This document shows, piece after piece, positions 34,935 through 44,151 of a stretch of DNA of 49,563 bases (position 1 is its first letter; each line of letters opens with the position of its first letter). A program made the position numbers and the translations under genes. This stretch comes from Chloroflexota bacterium (GTDB taxonomy: Bacteria > Chloroflexota > Anaerolineae > B4-G1): positions 1-49,563 of the forward strand of contig JAAEPW010000647.1 in NCBI GenBank assembly GCA_024232355.1, written 5' to 3'. Under the pieces are notes generated by a model. It made no database searches, had not been told where the DNA came from, and saw nothing but the letters and a program-made list of their open reading frames with translations.

Positions 34935-36194
34935 ATGCGTCGAAATTTCTTATTACTTGCGATCATTTATGTGCTGGTACGCCTGGTAATACATGGCGCA
35001 TTCCTGGTTGAATTGGCGCAAGATATGGAGGATCATGATCTTGAACTTTATTTGGATGCATCCTCTCATCTCACAACTCGCCAGGACCTATACATTAGTG
35101 GTCCGGTAGACCGGATGGAATTTTTCCAATACTCTCCGGCCTATGCGCTAGCATTTACGCCTTTTCTTTGGCTTTCCATACCGGCACTTTTGATTGTGCA
35201 TACGTTGATCCATATCATTGAATATGGTCTATTCTATTGGCTATGGAGGCGGATTTTCCATCGGATGGGCTTTGATCAGGCCACTGAGGTCTTGTCCATG
35301 ACTCTGCCTGTCTGGTTAATCTTTTCGGCGTTCTGGAGTGATTTGGGATACCTCAATGTATATATCCTTATGGCACTATTAGCCACGTTACTCATTGACG
35401 CTATTTTGAACGAACGATTAGGCTGGTCATTGTTATGGCTATCCATTATTCTTCCGATCAAGCCTCAGTGGGCTTTTGCTGCTGCCGTTCCATTACTTCT
35501 TGGCAGGTACCCTTTCTTTTTCAAGTTGCTAACCCTGGCTGTAATCGTCTATGTTGCTATCGCAGGCCTGACACTACTAGTAGTAGGACCTTCCTATGGA
35601 TGGCAACAATACGTTGACTATTTTGATCTCTTGAATAGATTGCAAAATGCGAGTTACCCTTGGCGTGGCCCCGATGCGCCGTTCTTGGGCTATAATCATT
35701 CGATCGTGCAAATCGTCATCTTTGTCCTTGGCCTGACCCCACATACGATGCGTCTGGCAACAGGTATCAAAGTGCTGCTCCTGGTACCATTAGCAATAGT
35801 AAGCTTGCGCTATCTTTTTCAACCAGTCAACGAGCCTGGTCGTAATGTTCCCCAATTAGGTTTAGACTTGGGCTTTGCCTTGTACCTTGGAGCCTTTATC
35901 TGGCTAAATATGGTATGGGAAGTATCACTGGGTATCGCCATATTCACATACCTCTTGGTAACGTTGAAACAACGAAATGCAAAAATCTTGATTTGGCTTG
36001 TATTTCTTCCCTATGCCTTGATAGACTTGTTCCAGGTTTCTGCTTTGCCATTCTTTCTACTCGGTAAACCCATCATTCTTTCCGGAATATACGTTTTGAC
36101 AGATCCTAGTATTTATCTTCCACTCGTTATGATTGTCATTTTAACGTTTTATGCTTTGCTTATCAAGCGTTTGTTGCAAGTAGAAAAGCGATGA
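34935..36194 (+). CDS. GT87-like (DUF2029) integral membrane glycosyltransferase
   Basis: A 419-residue polytopic membrane protein with about ten hydrophobic helices. After the first helix comes DMEDHDLELYLDASSHL, the periplasmic loop with paired acidic residues typical of polyprenyl-phosphate-dependent GT-C enzymes, then FFQYSPAYALAFTPF and PIKPQWAFAAAVPLLLGRYPFF, both common in DUF2029/GT87 (alpha-mannosyltransferase-like) proteins. It would transfer a sugar from a lipid carrier on the outer side of the membrane. ATG 34935 is chosen because the promoter points there; an upstream in-frame extension would precede the promoter. Base composition is more A+T-rich than the housekeeping genes. Its role relative to the diterpene genes is unknown. 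Confidence 0.75.
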   Translation: MRRNFLLLAIIYVLVRLVIHGAFLVELAQDMEDHDLELYLDASSHLTTRQDLYISGPVDRMEFFQYSPAYALAFTPFLWLSIPALLIVHTLIHIIEYGLFYWLWRRIFHRMGFDQATEVLSMTLPVWLIFSAFWSDLGYLNVYILMALLATLLIDAILNERLGWSLLWLSIILPIKPQWAFAAAVPLLLGRYPFFFKLLTLAVIVYVAIAGLTLLVVGPSYGWQQYVDYFDLLNRLQNASYPWRGPDAPFLGYNHSIVQIVIFVLGLTPHTMRLATGIKVLLLVPLAIVSLRYLFQPVNEPGRNVPQLGLDLGFALYLGAFIWLNMVWEVSLGIAIFTYLLVTLKQRNAKILIWLVFLPYALIDLFQVSALPFFLLGKPIILSGIYVLTDPSIYLPLVMIVILTFYALLIKRLLQVEKR

Positions 36195-36290
36195 AACTAA
36201 TTTTGCTTGTTATTTTGCTACTTTATTTCTGAGAAGACTGTTTGATGTATTTGATTTTTTAATTAGCTCAGTATGCGCTGGGAGATAAAG

Positions 36291-37976
36291 ATGAAGACAA
36301 GATTAAGAACGGATATCAATAGATGGCTAGATGTCCCTTCAGCCGATCCCGATGATGCTCGTCGCCGAAAGCTGTTAAACATCATATTGGCAGGAATGCT
36401 AGTAATAGCCATAATCGGTTTCCTGGTAACAACTATTACTGCTATTACAGGAACAGCGGGAACCGAAATTGAAGTAATAACCCTATACATAGGGTTGGGG
36501 TTGTTGTTTCTGGGGATTATGGTAATTTTCCTAATCAATCGTACATGGTCAGGAAAAATCGCAAGCTGGATTTTTTTGTTGCTCCTATTGGTCATCTTTG
36601 TCTTTAGTGACTCGCCAGATGAATTGGTAGCGGGAAGGAGTACGTTTTTGTACTCTATTCCTATTCTTATGGCGAGTGTGGTATTATGGCCCTGGGCCAG
36701 TTTTGTTCTAGCCGGTCTAAGCAGTTTGGAATTGACCGCTCTAAGTATAGTTTCCAAAATTGTACCTCCTGTACCCGCAATGCTCAGCCTCTTTGCAATC
36801 GCTCTAGTGGCCTGGCTCGCGGCCCGCAGTTTGGAGAACGCCTTGGTCGATTTGCGCACCATCAACCAAGAACTGGACCAACGGGTAGAGAAGCGCACCC
36901 GCGACCTGGCCGAATCACTAAGCAGAAATGAGGCCATCCTCAAAGGGATCGCTGACGGCGTTATCGTCTTTGATAACGATGGTATGTCCACTATGGCCAA
37001 CCCGGCAATGATCCATATCCTGGGTAAATCTAACCAAGAGATTGTGGGACACGAACTTGGCATACTCATGCAAGACGTAAACCAAAATGATCAAGAGGTA
37101 ATCTACGATCTGGTAAAAGACAGCCTCGTAACCTATCCAAGTCTCAAATTCGAGTGGGGAATCAAAACAATCTCTGCCAGTTTTGCCGCAGTCCGGGATA
37201 ACGTGGGGAGAAGAACAGGCACGGTGGCCGTGTTCCGAGATTTCACCAGGGAAGCCGAACTGGAACGTATGAAGAGCACCTTTGTCTCTAGCATCTCTCA
37301 CGAACTGCGCACACCACTCAATGCCATCTTGGGCTATTCCGAGATATTGACAGAAAATGTCTATGGCCCGCTCTTGGATGGACAGCGTAACGCGATAAAC
37401 CGCGTGACCGTCAACAGCAAGCGGCTGCTGAGCATCGTCAACGACTTGTTGGATCAAGCTCAAATCGAGGCGGGTACATTAAAGCTCAAAGTTGCTCCAT
37501 TCTCCCCAAGCAGCCTAATAGATGGTGTCATAGACGTAATGGATGTGCTGGCACACTCCAAAGAACTCGAGTTGGTCACCCACATTGCTGATGACGTGCC
37601 CGTCACGTTGCCCAGCGATCAGCAACGACTGCATCAAATTCTGATTAACCTGGTGGGTAACGCCATCAAATTTACTGACGAGGGAAGTGTACGGATGCGC
37701 ATCTATCGGCCAAACGCAACTCAGTGGGCACTAGAAGTAGAGGACACTGGCTGCGGTATCCCGTTGGAAGCACAATCCTACATCTTTGATCCCTTTCAAC
37801 AAGTCGACAGTTCCGCCACGCGGACACATTCCGGGTCTGGGCTAGGACTGTCTATCGTCAGACAACTGACTGCTTTGATGGGTGGTGAGATCACCCTGAA
37901 AAGCCAAATAGGGAAGGGTAGCACATTCACTGTTATCCTTCCCCTCGTCCCAATACAGGAGGAAGTAGTAGTATGA
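36291..37976 (+). CDS. Membrane sensor histidine kinase with PAS domain
   Basis: A 561-residue kinase. Five or six transmembrane helices (about 30-190) form the sensor region. A coiled coil (about 195-215), a PAS domain (about 220-320), the HisKA domain with SSISHELRTPLNAILGYSEIL (phospho-acceptor H337) and the HATPase domain follow. The ATPase has its N box INLVGNAIKF, G1 VEDTGCGIP, F box YIFDPFQQVD and G2 SGLGLSIVRQL. The start at 36291 is chosen for GGGAG six bases upstream; ATG 36273 is possible. The stop overlaps the start of the response regulator gene, so the two form a two-component pair. Confidence 0.93.
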   Translation: MKTRLRTDINRWLDVPSADPDDARRRKLLNIILAGMLVIAIIGFLVTTITAITGTAGTEIEVITLYIGLGLLFLGIMVIFLINRTWSGKIASWIFLLLLLVIFVFSDSPDELVAGRSTFLYSIPILMASVVLWPWASFVLAGLSSLELTALSIVSKIVPPVPAMLSLFAIALVAWLAARSLENALVDLRTINQELDQRVEKRTRDLAESLSRNEAILKGIADGVIVFDNDGMSTMANPAMIHILGKSNQEIVGHELGILMQDVNQNDQEVIYDLVKDSLVTYPSLKFEWGIKTISASFAAVRDNVGRRTGTVAVFRDFTREAELERMKSTFVSSISHELRTPLNAILGYSEILTENVYGPLLDGQRNAINRVTVNSKRLLSIVNDLLDQAQIEAGTLKLKVAPFSPSSLIDGVIDVMDVLAHSKELELVTHIADDVPVTLPSDQQRLHQILINLVGNAIKFTDEGSVRMRIYRPNATQWALEVEDTGCGIPLEAQSYIFDPFQQVDSSATRTHSGSGLGLSIVRQLTALMGGEITLKSQIGKGSTFTVILPLVPIQEEVVV

Positions 37977-38392
37977 ACGGCAACCCAAATCCATTTGCAC
38001 TGATCGTCGAAGACGATCCCGACGCCGCTGCCATTTTTGCTGAAGCGCTAAAAGCAGCCGCTCCGTTCCAGGTCAAAATCATCGGAACCGGTGACAAGGC
38101 TCTCGAATGGTTAGCTAAACATGAACCGGATATGGTGGTGCTGGATATGCACCTCCCCAAAGTGGCCGGGCCAGAAATTTTGCGCTATATTCGTGCACAA
38201 GCCCAAGACAAAACTATAGCCACGAAACGTCTGGTAAACACCAAAGTCATCGTCGCCACCGCCGACCCCAGCACGGCCGAAACCCTTTACGATATAGCCG
38301 ATCTGGTACTTCTCAAACCCATCAGCTTTAGCCAATTACGCGACTTGGCCAAACGGCTGATAAACACACCTAGTTCAGACGAGATGCTTTAA
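37973..38392 (+). CDS. Response regulator receiver protein
   Basis: A 139-residue stand-alone receiver. Acidic pocket E13-D14-D15, phospho-acceptor D58 in VVLDMHLPK and K115 in LLKPIS. There is no DNA-binding or enzymatic output domain, so it presumably acts by protein contact, like the receiver at 9055. Its ATG overlaps the kinase stop (ATGA). A 168-base gap with a small CATCC-TGGAGT-GGATG hairpin follows before the peptidase gene. Confidence 0.92.
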   Translation: MNGNPNPFALIVEDDPDAAAIFAEALKAAAPFQVKIIGTGDKALEWLAKHEPDMVVLDMHLPKVAGPEILRYIRAQAQDKTIATKRLVNTKVIVATADPSTAETLYDIADLVLLKPISFSQLRDLAKRLINTPSSDEML

Positions 38393-38560
38393 AAACATCC
38401 TGGAGTGGATGTAACGATCGATCGCCGAAAAAGGCCGGTCCTATTGTGGCGTCCCAACCTGATCTTGTAAAGAGGCCAATCATCAGATGCCCTCTGGGCG
38501 CCGCTAGAACTTGACCGGAATTGCAGACACGATCGTCCATACCTGCAAAAGGCAACCCAA

Positions 38561-39688
38561 ATGACTGATTTGCAAACATACTTTTCCCAACGCACAGACG
38601 AAATCCTCGATCTGTTGCGTCAATTGGTGGAAATCGAGTCTCCCAGCACCGACAAATCCGCCACCGACCGTATCGGGCAATTCGTAGCTCAAGCAGCGTG
38701 TCAAACGGGCGCCAGTGTGAGTGTCGTTCCGCAAGAATTATGTGGAGATCTCGTGCTAGCTCGTTGGGGAGAGGGTATAGGGCATTTTTTGATTCTGTGC
38801 CACTTGGACACTGTCTGGCCGCTGGGCACATTGGCCGAACGTCCCTGGCGAGTGGAAGGAGGAAAAGTCTTCGCCCCCGGTTGCTTTGATGAAAAAGCTG
38901 GCACAGCCATCATCTTGATGGCGATGCAAGGGCTGCGAGATTTGGGATTGGCCCCGTGCCGCCCAGTGACAGTTCTCTTTAACTGCGATGAGGAAATAGG
39001 AAGTCACTCATCTCGCCCTTTCATCGAGGCTGAGGCACGCAAAGCAGAGGTAGTCTTTTGCATGGAACCCACTCTACCTGACGGAGCGCTCAAAGTGTGG
39101 CGCAAAGGACCTGCTCGTTACACAGTCACCGCACTAGGACGGGCGGCTCACTCTGGAATCGACCACGAAAAGGGCATCAACGCCATCGAGGAACTGGCCC
39201 ATCAAATTCTACACCTTCAAAAGATGACCAATTATGCCAGCGGCATCACGCTCAGCGTGGGTCGGGTGCAAGGAGGCACGCGACCCAACGTTGTACCTGA
39301 TCGAGCCACGCTGTGGCTCGACGCACGCGTACAAACAAAAACAGAGGGGGAACAAATAGTCGCGGCCATAGAGGGATTGCAACCCACGTTAACCGGCGCA
39401 CGGCTCATCATAGAAGGAGGAATGATCCGTCCTCCGATGGAGAAATCACCGGTGACAATGGAGCCATTCCGGCGCACGCAGGAAATTGGAACCAGCTTGG
39501 GGTTAGCACTCACAGCCGGGGGCACCGGCGGCGCTTCGGATGCCAATCTTACCGCTGCTCTAGGTATCCCCACACTGGATGGTCTGGGAGCCGTGGGAGA
39601 TGGCGCCCACAGCCTCAACGAACATGTACTGATATCGAGCCTTCCCGAACGCACAGCCCTGATGGCAGCACTACTGACTCGTTGGTAA
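38561..39688 (+). CDS. M20-family metallopeptidase (carboxypeptidase G2-like)
   Basis: A 375-residue zinc peptidase of the M20/ArgE/DapE group. Metal and catalytic residues are in CHLDTVW (His and the catalytic Asp, about residue 81-83), GCFDEKAG (bridging Asp), CDEEIGS (catalytic Glu pair), FCMEPTL, and the final GAVGDGAHSLNE His. The dimerisation lid (about 180-290) carries AAHSGIDHEKGINAI and GGTRPNVVPD. It likely removes C-terminal residues or hydrolyses an N-acyl amino acid. No signal peptide, so cytoplasmic. It is convergent with the MFS gene at 39709, only 20 bases apart. Confidence 0.92.
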   Translation: MTDLQTYFSQRTDEILDLLRQLVEIESPSTDKSATDRIGQFVAQAACQTGASVSVVPQELCGDLVLARWGEGIGHFLILCHLDTVWPLGTLAERPWRVEGGKVFAPGCFDEKAGTAIILMAMQGLRDLGLAPCRPVTVLFNCDEEIGSHSSRPFIEAEARKAEVVFCMEPTLPDGALKVWRKGPARYTVTALGRAAHSGIDHEKGINAIEELAHQILHLQKMTNYASGITLSVGRVQGGTRPNVVPDRATLWLDARVQTKTEGEQIVAAIEGLQPTLTGARLIIEGGMIRPPMEKSPVTMEPFRRTQEIGTSLGLALTAGGTGGASDANLTAALGIPTLDGLGAVGDGAHSLNEHVLISSLPERTALMAALLTRW

Positions 39689-39708
39689 CTCTTGCTTCTG
39701 AACAACGC

Positions 39709-40941
39709 TTAACCAACAGAGTCATTCTCCACCCCTCGCGCGAGCAGGACCGCCGCCACAATCGCACAGACGGCCCCCACGCCAGCGTGCAACGCAATCG
39801 GATTCTGTACGCTCACGGGTTGCCATCGCCAGAGCCATCCGCCGATCAGGGCAGCCAAAATCCGGCTGAGACCAAAGGTCATACCGATCAAAGAAAGTAG
39901 CGTGGCCCGAGCATCTGGAGCCAACTCGGTCGCTAGCGGCATGAGCGAGACGATCCCAAACTCGAACGTCAACATCATCAGCCCGATCCCAGCTAACGCG
40001 GGTACTAGTCCAAGTCTGGATAACCACGGCAACGCGAACAAACTAAGCGCCAGCCCCAAGAGACCCACCAACACACTGCGTCGTTTACCGATCCGGTCGG
40101 TGATCACCGTTGTGCTACACTCGGCAGCAGCCTCGGCCAGCCCCACGACGGCGGATGCCAATCCTAATGCAGTAAAACTCAACCCAAACGCATCCTCAAG
40201 CCACGCACCGTACACGATAAAGGGAATCTCCATCGACAATGTGAGCAACATAAACGTCAGCAAGAGCACGATGACGGGGCGACGACGCAACAAACTGCGC
40301 CAGGTGGCGATTACGGAGACAATGAACACATCATCGTCGCGACGCACAGACTGGGGAAGGGTTGACGGCAGCCCCACGCGTACAAGCCCTACACCGAGCA
40401 CTCCCAACACGGTCAAGACAGCCCACGGAGCGCGCCAGCCAAGGCGGTCGATCAGGGCCCCCGACGCTGGGACACCCAGCAGCCACGCCGCCGACCACGA
40501 AAGCTCGGCGATACCCACTGCCCGCCCGCGTTCGCGATAAGGCACGGCATCTCCCAGATAAGCGTACACAGCCGGGTCGTAAAGCGCTTTGGAGATACCA
40601 TAAAGCGCAAAGGCGATGACGGCGGCGGCAAATGTGCCAACACCCGCCAACAGTAAGCTGGCTAATGCAAAGAGAAACAGAGCTGCTTCCATCACGCGGC
40701 GGCGTCCGTAACGATCTGCCAAAGGCCCAAGGAGAGGCGACGCCATTCGTCCCATCAGCCGCAGTGTGATCAATCCACTGGCTGCCGTAAGCGAGATACC
40801 CAGACCGCGCGCGATGCTCGGCAAGAACGGGTAAATGATACGCAATGGGATGTTGATTATCGTACGAACCAGGAGGATGATCGGGAATCGAATGCGCGGA
40901 GCACCATCAACCGGTATGACGGAATTGCGTCTAGTGGTCAA
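39709..40941 (-). CDS. MFS transporter
   Basis: A 410-residue major facilitator with about twelve helices. The loop-2 motif is visible as GPLADRYGRRRVMEAALF, and helix 5 has VGIAELSWSAAWLLGVPASGALID, a pattern seen in drug and multi-ligand exporters (DHA1-like). The second half repeats DRIGKRRSVLVGLLG. Substrate unknown. It lies 3 bases downstream of the ANKH-like transporter gene and is the last gene of a three-gene operon that starts at the P-loop kinase. Confidence 0.88.
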   Translation of the reverse strand: MTTRRNSVIPVDGAPRIRFPIILLVRTIINIPLRIIYPFLPSIARGLGISLTAASGLITLRLMGRMASPLLGPLADRYGRRRVMEAALFLFALASLLLAGVGTFAAAVIAFALYGISKALYDPAVYAYLGDAVPYRERGRAVGIAELSWSAAWLLGVPASGALIDRLGWRAPWAVLTVLGVLGVGLVRVGLPSTLPQSVRRDDDVFIVSVIATWRSLLRRRPVIVLLLTFMLLTLSMEIPFIVYGAWLEDAFGLSFTALGLASAVVGLAEAAAECSTTVITDRIGKRRSVLVGLLGLALSLFALPWLSRLGLVPALAGIGLMMLTFEFGIVSLMPLATELAPDARATLLSLIGMTFGLSRILAALIGGWLWRWQPVSVQNPIALHAGVGAVCAIVAAVLLARGVENDSVG

Positions 40942-40944
40942 CGA

Positions 40945-42327
40945 TCAACCTTTGCTCAAACCCACAGGCGACACAAACAGTGCTTCGTCACGTATGTGCA
41001 AAGCTCGCATCGTTGGGCGACTGCGCCACCACAGCCAGGACGTCTGCATCAGCAGCCCCACCCCCAGTGCTGCCAGGCCAACGTACAACCCTGTTACCCG
41101 CTGCCAGAGAATGCCGATCAACAGGACCGCGACGCTGGAGAGCAGAAAGGCCGCCACCGCTTCAGTAATCGTACGCGTGTGCCGACTGTGAACGATGGTG
41201 CCCTGGTACCAACTCAGGAAAACGTTCAGACCGGGCACCGGTAGCGCAACCCACAGCGCGATACGGGCCATCACAACCAAATGCGAACTTAGTGCTGACA
41301 CCCGTCCAAACCAGAACGCAGCCAAGGGTGTGGCAACTATGGTCAGCAGCACGCCGCTCGTCAACATTGCCAGCCCAATGGCAAAGCGGCGCAACTGGCG
41401 CGTCGCGTGCGGTTCGTCTAGCAGCGCGATGACGACCTCATTGAACGCATAGCTCGTACTCCGCAGCATAAAGACAAACCCCGAGACGACCGACCACGCG
41501 GCCAACGAGTCCACCGCATTGGGCATCCGGCTCAGGCCAGCACTCACCATCGGTTGCGACAGCATACCCAGCAGCGCCGTTATCGCCAACGGGATGTAGA
41601 ATACCAGAAAAGCCCGTAGAGTAAGCGGCGGCTCAACGGATGCTGCCCCTTTGAGCGGTCCGCGCAACACAGGCCGCACACGCAGCCCAGTATAGAGGGC
41701 CTCACTGACCACTCCAGTCGCAATGGCGCAGGTCGACACAATGATACCGGGAATGGTCCCGATCAGATAGCCTATCGCCAGCACCAGCCCACCGGCAGCG
41801 AGTCGCACCACCGTCCCCAGACCCACTGCCCGCGACTGGCCAAAGCGGATCATTACTCCCTGGTTAAAACGTCGATAGGCAATGGCCCACGTCCAGGGAA
41901 CCATAATCATCATTCCCACGCGGCCCGGTTCGATGATTTCTGCCGGCACGCCAAATATACCGACGACAACAACATAGTAGAGCGGCGTGAAAGCGACCAA
42001 TATGTGCAACACGGTCAAGGCTGCACTCATAACCATCATAAAACGGCGCAGCTTGCAATACGAGTCCCAGTCTTTGCTGAGCGCGGTCGAGGCGGACAAA
42101 AGCATGATGATTGGCGATTCAATAAGCAACGCCAGGGGCCAAACAATGCCGCCCCAGGCCGCCAGGTTCATCTCGGGGTCGGCCAGCCGCGCCACAACGG
42201 CGCTCATCATTGGGCCTTCAATAGCCATAAACAACCAACTTGCGGCCAACGGCCACCAAGTCTGCACAACGTGGCGCATAGCCAGCGGTTCTCGGACATT
42301 ATTCTCGGTCATAGATCTAGTTGTCAA
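40945..42327 (-). CDS. ANKH/MATE-like membrane transporter (MOP superfamily)
   Basis: A 460-residue protein with about twelve hydrophobic helices in two similar halves. The first half contains WPLAASWLFMAIEGPMMSAVV and IVWPLALLIESPIIMLLSA, and the second FYIPLAITALLGMLSQPMVSAGLSR. This two-fold WPL/IPL...QP/EGP pattern recalls MOP-superfamily carriers, in particular bacterial homologues of the progressive ankylosis protein ANKH (linked in animals to ATP, citrate and pyrophosphate release). The match is by pattern only; a MATE or flippase role is the main alternative. It starts 4 bases after the P-loop kinase gene and ends 3 bases before the MFS gene, so the transporters are cotranscribed. Confidence 0.65.
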   Translation of the reverse strand: MTTRSMTENNVREPLAMRHVVQTWWPLAASWLFMAIEGPMMSAVVARLADPEMNLAAWGGIVWPLALLIESPIIMLLSASTALSKDWDSYCKLRRFMMVMSAALTVLHILVAFTPLYYVVVVGIFGVPAEIIEPGRVGMMIMVPWTWAIAYRRFNQGVMIRFGQSRAVGLGTVVRLAAGGLVLAIGYLIGTIPGIIVSTCAIATGVVSEALYTGLRVRPVLRGPLKGAASVEPPLTLRAFLVFYIPLAITALLGMLSQPMVSAGLSRMPNAVDSLAAWSVVSGFVFMLRSTSYAFNEVVIALLDEPHATRQLRRFAIGLAMLTSGVLLTIVATPLAAFWFGRVSALSSHLVVMARIALWVALPVPGLNVFLSWYQGTIVHSRHTRTITEAVAAFLLSSVAVLLIGILWQRVTGLYVGLAALGVGLLMQTSWLWWRSRPTMRALHIRDEALFVSPVGLSKG

Positions 42328-42331
42328 AATT

Positions 42332-42961
42332 TCACCTCAAGCCCTCTAGCCACTTGCGCGCAACCCGAGGGGAGCATAGATGCACAGTCGCCAGGTGGGC
42401 ATACTCGGGCATCTGGAAAAGAAGCGAATACTCACGTCGCTTGCGCGGATAACTGCGGAGCGCCCACAAAAAGAGCGAGTCACGGCTAAAGAACTGGGCC
42501 GAAAAAGTCTCCCGATTACCACTCCACAACTCTTCCCGGGTAAAAATGCGACGCATCGTGCGCCACGTCAGCCGTCCCAAGATGACGGGCAGGCCATAAT
42601 CAAGCCATACGATGGTGTCCGCCCGGCTCCAGACAACGTCGCGCGCGCGGCCATAGTTACCGTCCACCACCCACGCATCTTTACTCAGCGCCTGCGCTAT
42701 GCGCTCCCGAAAGATCTCTACAGGAGATTGGGTCCAGTCAGGCCCCCAAAAGAGTGCGTCCAGCTCTATGTGGGGAATATCAAGGTACTGAGATATCTGG
42801 CGTGCCAGCGTCGTCTTGCCGGAGCCGGTCGTACCAACAACAGAGATGCGCCGCCCGCCCTCAGTTTGACATCGGGGGCGGGCGATTCGCGTGTCCTCAT
42901 TTCTATCTATGTTGGCGACGCCGCCAATGCTTGTGTCGTCTTTGGCTGTTTCACTCGTCAT
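42332..42961 (-). CDS. Adenylate kinase-like P-loop NTPase (FlaR-type)
   Basis: A 209-residue protein. After about 35 charged residues comes RRISVVGTTGSGKTTLARQ (Walker A), then IPHIELDALFW and an LD/DGNY motif (WVVDGNYGRARDVVW) typical of small kinases once called DNA topology modulation protein (FlaR). These resemble adenylate or shikimate kinases but their substrate is not settled. The ATG at 42961 is chosen because a consensus promoter lies immediately upstream and would exclude the longer frame starting at a TTG (43009). It is the first gene of the operon with the ANKH-like and MFS transporters. Confidence 0.8.
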   Translation of the reverse strand: MTSETAKDDTSIGGVANIDRNEDTRIARPRCQTEGGRRISVVGTTGSGKTTLARQISQYLDIPHIELDALFWGPDWTQSPVEIFRERIAQALSKDAWVVDGNYGRARDVVWSRADTIVWLDYGLPVILGRLTWRTMRRIFTREELWSGNRETFSAQFFSRDSLFLWALRSYPRKRREYSLLFQMPEYAHLATVHLCSPRVARKWLEGLR

Positions 42962-42980
42962 TACTCGCTCACAAGGAAGC

Positions 42981-43009
42981 AGTATACCCCCAGTCGAGCA
43001 ATGTGTCAA
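42981..43009 (-). promoter_or_regulatory. Consensus promoter of the P-loop / ANKH-like / MFS operon
   Basis: Minus strand TTGACA (43009-43004), 17-base spacer, TATACT (42986-42981): a perfect -35 box, ideal spacing and one mismatch at -10. Transcription would begin near 42974, about 13 bases before the ATG at 42961. Confidence 0.8.
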
Positions 43010-43027
43010 AAGATGGACGGCCTCAAA

Positions 43028-43639
43028 TCAAAAACTACGCATCAGCAAGGGCAAGTACACCAAAGCGACAAACTGTACCTGTATCGTTCCTGTCTGCCCA
43101 CCCGCCGTGGCGGTGACGACGGCCCAGCCAGGCTCAAGGGCGGCAGTCAACAGCGCAGTGACAACACCCTCGGCAGAGGTACCAAGAGGTAAAAACACAG
43201 TGCCCGGAGAACCGCTAGAGATCGGAGAAAGCAAACCCAAGAAAGTGGTCCACGTGACGATGGTGCCCGCTTGCACCGGTCGGCTATAGATGTCGGTGAC
43301 CGTCGCCGTGAGGGTGGCGGTAGAGGTTCCGTTGGCGGACAGAATACCAGGGACCGCCTCCACCTCAACCCGATAGGACGGCAAAGGTTCGAACTCTATC
43401 CACGCCGTCCCGGTCACATCCCCGGCTGTAGCAGTGACAACTGCCAAACCAGGATCCAGACCAGCGGTGAGAATCATCATCACAGCACCGCCGTCTGTAG
43501 TGCCCGAAAGAGCAGAAAGAGAACCTAGAGACACAGTAAAGGTGACAACAGTGCCATCTTGCACCGGCTGGCTGTAGACGTCGGTAACGGTTGCGGCGAT
43601 GGTAAAAGTGGAGGACCCATCGGCAGGTAGAACGGCCCC
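43028..43639 (-). pseudogene. Truncated secreted protein with invasin-type (Big_1) Ig-like repeats
   Basis: The open frame holds the C-terminal end of an extracellular protein. It has two similar bacterial Ig-like units of about 90 residues with the ATVTDVYSQPVQDGT VVTF / ATVTDIYSRPVQAGTIVTW pattern of Big_1 (intimin/invasin) domains. It ends in VYLPLLMRSF, a tail style I associate with secreted Chloroflexota proteins. The frame continues upstream of the first ATG but is cut by TAG at 43642-43640. There IS66 transposase sequence begins on the other strand. No signal peptide or ribosome binding site remains, so this is the 3' stub of a disrupted gene. Confidence 0.75.
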
Positions 43640-43642
43640 CTA

Positions 43643-44151
43643 TGTGCTAAGTGACACAACTCTGACCGCTAGTCAGCCTACAATTGTGTGCCCATCTCCT
43701 TGCGTCAATTATGTTGGTCTCACCTCCTCCGCGACTTTCAGACGTTCGTTGATCGTGGGACAGAGTCCCAGCGCATCGGCGAAGCTATCCTTGTTCAAAG
43801 TGACCTCATGTTTGAGTGGCGGTACCAGATACAAGATGGGACAATGACTCGTGCCACCTTCCAAGCGAAAATGAAACCAGTACAGCAGAGTGGACCTTTG
43901 TGCACGTCGAAGGCGTAGAACCCACCAACAATCTGGGTGAGCGACAGGTTCGCCATGGTGTGCTCTGGCGCAAGATGTGTTTCGGAACCCAGAGCAAAGC
44001 TGGTAGTCGTTTTGCTGAACGCATTATGACAGTCGTTGCCACCCTGAAACAACAACGGCGCAATCTGCTGGGCTATCTCACTGAAGCCTGCGATGCTGCC
44101 AACTGGGGTCGACCTGCGCCGTCTTTGCTCCCCACTGCGCCGACTCCCTGA
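43643..44151 (+). mobile_element. Degraded IS66-family transposase (C-terminal part)
   Basis: The remnant reads SDR-stop-SAYN, then QLCWSHLLRDFQTFVDRG (the catalytic-core segment usually written RQLCWAHL.RDF). It jumps frame near 43886 to WTFVHVEGVEPTNNLGERQVRH ... RFAERIMTVVATLKQQ, the IS66 C-terminus. Visible lesions are TGA at 43652, TAG at 43670 (where a Trp codon is expected), and an internal deletion with a frameshift that joins MKPVQ to the WTFVHVEG block. The N-terminal half and accessory ORFs are absent. It abuts the truncated Ig-like gene on one side and the GDT1 pseudogene on the other, so it marks an old insertion with later deletions. Confidence 0.8.

Noticed and set aside
43643..44151. 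Active IS66 element
   Set aside because: Two in-frame stops, an internal deletion with frameshift, and no N-terminal half or accessory genes.
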